From assembly GCA_014925825.1 (NCBI GenBank), contig JACGCK010000023.1:124001-188000 (forward strand): a DNA stretch of 64,000 nt, written 5' to 3'. The notes under the pieces were generated by a model that was given only the letters and a program-made list of their open reading frames with translations, did no database searches and was not told the DNA's origin. A program made the translations under genes and the position numbers. This DNA is from Pholiota molesta. Lineage: Eukaryota > Basidiomycota > Agaricomycetes > Agaricales > Strophariaceae. Of the stretch, positions 60,753-64,000 are shown in pieces (positions within the stretch are counted from its first letter, which is position 1; each line of letters starts with the position of its first letter).

Positions 60753-61350
60753 GATGTGTAGTAAAGGACGTTAGGGACTGGAGTCTAATCTTCTAAGGGA
60801 AGTATGCGGAGACGTGGAATAATGAGGGCAGAAAAGCAGTTACTTAGTGGCTTGACAAGACCCTGGTGAACGCTACTACTAGTGCTGGATTAGGAAGGAC
60901 CACGTGGCGCTGCCACTGGCTATAAAGGGAACATTGAGCGCAAATTTCTCTTTCTCTAACCACATCATCAGTCTATACTTATGCGAGTCTCCGCTTCCCA
61001 AGCAACTTTCATACTTTCTTGATGTGGAAGATTGAAGAATCCTTGTTTGAGGCGGATGGTGTCCTTAATACCACCGTTTGCCATAGTTTGTGATCAACAA
61101 TTACTCTTTTCTTAGAAGTTAGGATGTACTGATTGTACGCGTCTTTGTTGTATGCAGGCATTATAGCCACAGTTTAACAACATGTCTTCGTTATATGATC
61201 TGTCTAATGCCAAAATCCATTTCTATCATCATTTCATGGATCAGAGAATCAGTCGCCGCTGGGTTTGTGTCTGTCCCATCGAAGGATGAACTGGGTTTCG
61301 CTGTTTCAGTCTTCTCCGATACCTTTCATTATCGCAACACCCAAACATAT
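60753..61350. other. Intergenic with UFE1 promoter and CACGTG
   Basis: Upstream of UFE1 and downstream of the F-box gene. CACGTG at 60901-60906 lies 149 bp before the UFE1 start. Nothing else is recognised. Confidence 0.45.
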
Positions 61351-62880
61351 CTAAAACGGGAGCTCGTCAGTGCTGTTCATGGAGAAGTTTGGGCTTGACG
61401 CACTGCAAAAATCGCCTGGGCCATGATGAATGAGACGGCAAACTGCCATTGTCGCGAGATCCATGATGTCCTCCTCTTTGACATAGGAGCAGTTGATAAG
61501 TGTGACTTCAGTTATGGGTGTCGCGGTTGGAGAGTGCGTTGGGTCATTTATTTCAGCCGGTAAGCGACTGCGAACCAAATCTACTACAGCACGTCCAGAT
61601 AATCTTCCGCACCACCTCAGATCCAATTTCGCGAGAGAGGGACACAAACCATGCGGGCCATTCATTTCCTGCAAGGTCGAGTCCATGATATCGCAATCAT
61701 GGAAACGCAACATTTTTACCGATGGTAACATTGAGAGGATCCTGCTGTATACTATCGGATCAAGCCCAAGGTCACGGATCTCCAGCAGGGTGATTGGCGC
61801 TGATGCTCGTCCGAAGAATTGATTGATCCAAATGCCAACTTCAGAAGGTTGGAAATCGTCCAGCGATGAGCGGAGGAAAAGGTGACTGAGAGAGGGGACT
61901 CTGAGGTGAGGCAAGATGGCGAAAAGGTTACCCCTCCCCATCAATGTCATTGACGCCAGGTGTGATAATCCGACGACGCGATCAGGGTCTACATTGATCT
62001 CAAAATGCTGTCCCTGGGCTTTCGGGACCTCTAGAGAAAATGTTTGAAGACTCGGAAGTTCTTCGAGCAAGTCAATGATACTGGAAAGAGATTGGGTGGT
62101 GGGGGATTGATAACTTGGAAGCTTCAACGATAGGTTTGTAATCGAAGAGGGTAAAACGTTTCGACCAGGGAGAATGTTTCGACTTATACGCAGTGTCCTG
62201 AATCGCGGTGCAGCCCCGAGTGAAGTTCGAAAGGCTACCAATTCATGTTCGTCGTTGCCTACGTCGTTGGTGTTCACTGTGAACTCTTGTGCCACGGATA
62301 TGTCAACGATGCGCAATCGGGGCGCCGATTGGTTACAAGCCTGTAAAATCCGGTTGACTGGGTGTAAAGCTGTCGACTTGACCGTAAGTGCTTTCCAACG
62401 TGGTAATGCCGCAGTCAAAAGGTCTAACGTCTTGTCTAGGTTCGATACATCGTTGCCGATTTCCAGGTCGATGATGAGAGAACTGTCTTGGGATTTGTCG
62501 AGCCAGAATCGCGTGCGTTTGTAGGGGTCGCGGGCGTCGAAATTGACATAAACATGAGACCAGACCGTCGGGATATTAGCTGCCTTTCTCCAGGTTGAAC
62601 AGACATGAGATACAATTAGTGGCGTCCTAGTCCAACCATCCTGGATGCATTCCTCGAATATTGTCGCCAGTATCTCCGCAGGAAGTCGTTTCGCCAAGGT
62701 AATCATTCCCTTACAGCGTCTGATTTCTGTAAGGTGGGTTTGTTTGAGATATTCCAACTGGCGAATCTTGGACATGAACCCTTCAATTTGCGTATTCAAG
62801 GATGTAATTTCGTGCTGATGTTGGTTGATGGTTTGATGAATCGATTCGACATCTACGTCCCATAACATTGACGATGACAT
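61351..62880 (-). CDS. F-box protein with leucine-rich C-terminus
   Basis: Likely substrate receptor for an SCF ubiquitin ligase. From Met 62880 (MSSSMLWDVDVESIHQTINQ) a coiled coil leads into the F-box, RLPAEILATIFEECIQDGW, SHVCSTWRKAANIPTVWSHV; that sequence is typical of the large F-box families of Agaricomycetes. The rest has irregular leucine-rich repeats such as PRLRIVDISVAQEF, LASMTLMGRGNLFAILPHL, PSLSHLFLRSSLDDF and SLAKLDLRWCGRLSG. It ends MNSTDELPF. It is one uninterrupted ORF of about 510 codons, unlike nearly all other genes here. The open frame continues upstream to 62988 (MFVVLHIIT), probably 5' UTR. The substrate is unknown. Confidence 0.87.
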   Translation of the reverse strand: MSSSMLWDVDVESIHQTINQHQHEITSLNTQIEGFMSKIRQLEYLKQTHLTEIRRCKGMITLAKRLPAEILATIFEECIQDGWTRTPLIVSHVCSTWRKAANIPTVWSHVYVNFDARDPYKRTRFWLDKSQDSSLIIDLEIGNDVSNLDKTLDLLTAALPRWKALTVKSTALHPVNRILQACNQSAPRLRIVDISVAQEFTVNTNDVGNDEHELVAFRTSLGAAPRFRTLRISRNILPGRNVLPSSITNLSLKLPSYQSPTTQSLSSIIDLLEELPSLQTFSLEVPKAQGQHFEINVDPDRVVGLSHLASMTLMGRGNLFAILPHLRVPSLSHLFLRSSLDDFQPSEVGIWINQFFGRASAPITLLEIRDLGLDPIVYSRILSMLPSVKMLRFHDCDIMDSTLQEMNGPHGLCPSLAKLDLRWCGRLSGRAVVDLVRSRLPAEINDPTHSPTATPITEVTLINCSYVKEEDIMDLATMAVCRLIHHGPGDFCSASSPNFSMNSTDELPF

Positions 62881-63562
62881 GCTGCCTTTGTCTTCTTGAA
62901 TATTTGACCCCCGTTCAACCCAGCAATGCGATCTAGATTCTGCACTTCTGATGTACAACGCTGTAATGATGTGTAAAACAACAAACATTATTAGCAGGTG
63001 TCAAGGTGGCCAATAATCCTAATACATACAGCACGTTTAACCGTACGAGCTAGGAATATATCAGATCTCAGCGTTCGCTAAATCTTCTGCTGAACTGCTG
63101 TTCTTGATTGTTCTGACGATTTCTAGCATGTCAATCCTCAATGAGAGGATTGTAGTTAGTCAGATCATTCGGGCCGTGCAACAGGCACTTAAGTCAACAA
63201 GTGCAAACAAATAATGACTTTTCAGTGTTCGACGTCAAAGCATAAGCTCATCAAATATCTTCAAACCGTGGCGAAGCTGCAGCTCTCCTTTTCTTTCCTT
63301 CCTTATCATATACCCATAATATAAGGTGAATAACTTACCTTTGCACAACGCCAGTGATGACTCAGAGTGGAAGCTGTATTGACCCTTGGACCTTGGTTAA
63401 AATATACCCAATATATATGACTTGGGACAAGATGCAGACTGGCAATGTTCGAGATACTGCTGAGGCCTTTCTTCTCTTTTCTTTTCTTCTGATCGTCCCA
63501 CAAGAACACTAAACTAATTTATACCAAAGAACCTAGTTTTATCCCTATATCCCGACTGTTGA
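62881..63562. other. Divergent intergenic, F-box gene / SSU72
   Basis: 682 bp, AT-rich, holding both promoters. A short ORF on the minus strand (63306-63509) has no recognisable family. Nothing else recognised. Confidence 0.45.
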
Positions 63563-64000
63563 ATGGATCCCCGAAGAGCTCGCGACCCACGCCTTGGCCG
63601 AGTAGATCCTCGCCTCCAGAATACACAAGGTCAACCGACATCTGTACCAACACCCCCTCCCGCATCACATAATCTTCCGCAAGTTACCTCCCAGAAACCT
63701 CCACAATGGGACGAAAACGGTGCCGTCAGTGTTCCACCTTCTGCGCAACCGACGCCTCAACCTCAATCAATCGCGTCCAACAGCTCCACTTCTCAAGCGC
63801 TTCAAACCGCATCAACATCAACTTCATCTGAAACGACTACTATATATAAACCTCGAACACTTTTCTGTGTAGTTTGTGCCAGTAATCAAGCGAGTGACTA
63901 CCTATTTTATTATCTTTTCCGCATTTCCTAAAGATCCCTTTTTGTCACAGAATCGGTCAATGGAAGGGCATCATGTTCTATCGTGAGTAACTTGCGAGAA
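63563..64000 (+). CDS. SSU72: RNA polymerase II CTD phosphatase Ssu72 (partial)
   Basis: Dual-specific phosphatase for Ser5/Ser7 of the RNA polymerase II CTD, part of the cleavage/polyadenylation machinery. Only the start is here. It has an unusual Pro/Gln/Ser-rich N-terminal extension (MDPRRARDPRLGRVDPRLQN, then PTSVPTPPPASHN and more) before the catalytic core TLFCVVCASNQ|NRSMEGHHVLS. The Cys of CASNQNR and the Arg form the P-loop CX5R signature. Intron 63890-63950 begins GC. A second exon runs 63951-63982, followed by a GT donor (GTGAGT) at 63983, and the gene continues beyond the window. Confidence 0.93.
63890..63950 (+). other. GC-AG intron in SSU72
   Basis: CASNQ must join NRSME exactly. 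The exon ends AATCAA and the next begins AATCGG. The intron is GCGAGT...TTGTCACAG. Using the GT two codons on would add four bases and break the P-loop. Confidence 0.85.

Noticed and set aside
61493..62524. Plus-strand ORFs of 109 and 116 codons opposite the F-box gene
   Set aside because: They are antisense to a clean 510-codon ORF with a clear F-box; no motif or splice support.

Overview
This window looks like nuclear DNA of a filamentous basidiomycete, most likely an Agaricomycete. Genes are compact and split by many introns of about 50-70 nt. Neighbouring genes often share divergent promoters of 150-320 bp. The families present are fungal: a Rim15-type kinase, the Dad4 DASH subunit, a Kch1 potassium transporter, a Zn2Cys6 regulator, an F-box/LRR protein with an Agaricomycete look, and a DPBB expansin-like secreted protein. 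No bacterial, organellar or viral gene, transposon, tRNA, rRNA or CRISPR array was recognised.

Layout: 0.2-6.2 kb Rim15-like PAS/kinase/receiver protein (+); 6.7-9.5 kb UIM-containing protein (+); 9.9-11.7 kb ATE1 arginyltransferase (-); 12.0-12.3 kb DAD4 (-); 12.7-14.3 kb PROPPIN (-); 14.8-16.3 kb Cys-rich hypothetical (-); 16.6-17.6 kb NCS1 calcium sensor (+); 18.0-19.2 kb EMC3 (-); 19.3-20.3 kb VTI1 (+); 20.8-22.8 kb KCH1 (-); 23.1-25.0 kb DRG1/RBG1 GTPase (+); 25.1-27.5 kb ALG8 (-); 27.7-28.1 kb VMA21 (+); 28.6-30.0 kb Ser/Pro-rich hypothetical (-); 30.0-32.4 kb gene-poor; 32.4-35.6 kb two ribonucleotide reductase small-subunit genes head to head (-,+); 35.9-36.8 kb IMP2 (+); 36.9-39.3 kb sugar transporter (-); 40.0-41.2 kb IMP4 (+); 41.4-43.2 kb aspartyl aminopeptidase (-); 43.4-46.9 kb UTP12 (+); 47.1-47.9 kb DPBB secreted protein (-); 48.4-51.9 kb Zn2Cys6 regulator (+); 52.4-54.3 kb cystathionine gamma-synthase-like PLP enzyme (+); 54.6-56.0 kb two-RRM SR-like protein (+); 56.4-57.9 kb acyltransferase (-); 58.0-59.3 kb TVP38 (+); 59.5-60.8 kb UFE1 (-); 61.4-62.9 kb F-box protein (-); 63.6 kb to the edge SSU72 (+, partial).

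Functionally this is mostly housekeeping. Many genes serve the secretory and endomembrane system (EMC3, VTI1, ALG8, VMA21, TVP38, UFE1, PROPPIN). IMP4 and UTP12 both belong to the SSU processome, and two genes serve dNTP synthesis.

Points that stand out: (1) a divergent pair of RNR R2 paralogues with shared intron positions and both with intact metal sites; (2) six introns that appear to start with GC instead of GT; (3) a 72-nt intron, in frame and stop-free, that encodes a membrane helix inside a secreted-protein gene; (4) CACGTG sites in at least six promoters; (5) more than fifteen places where a conserved protein needs exactly one extra base to stay in frame, which points to systematic single-base deletions in this sequence and limits every gene model below.
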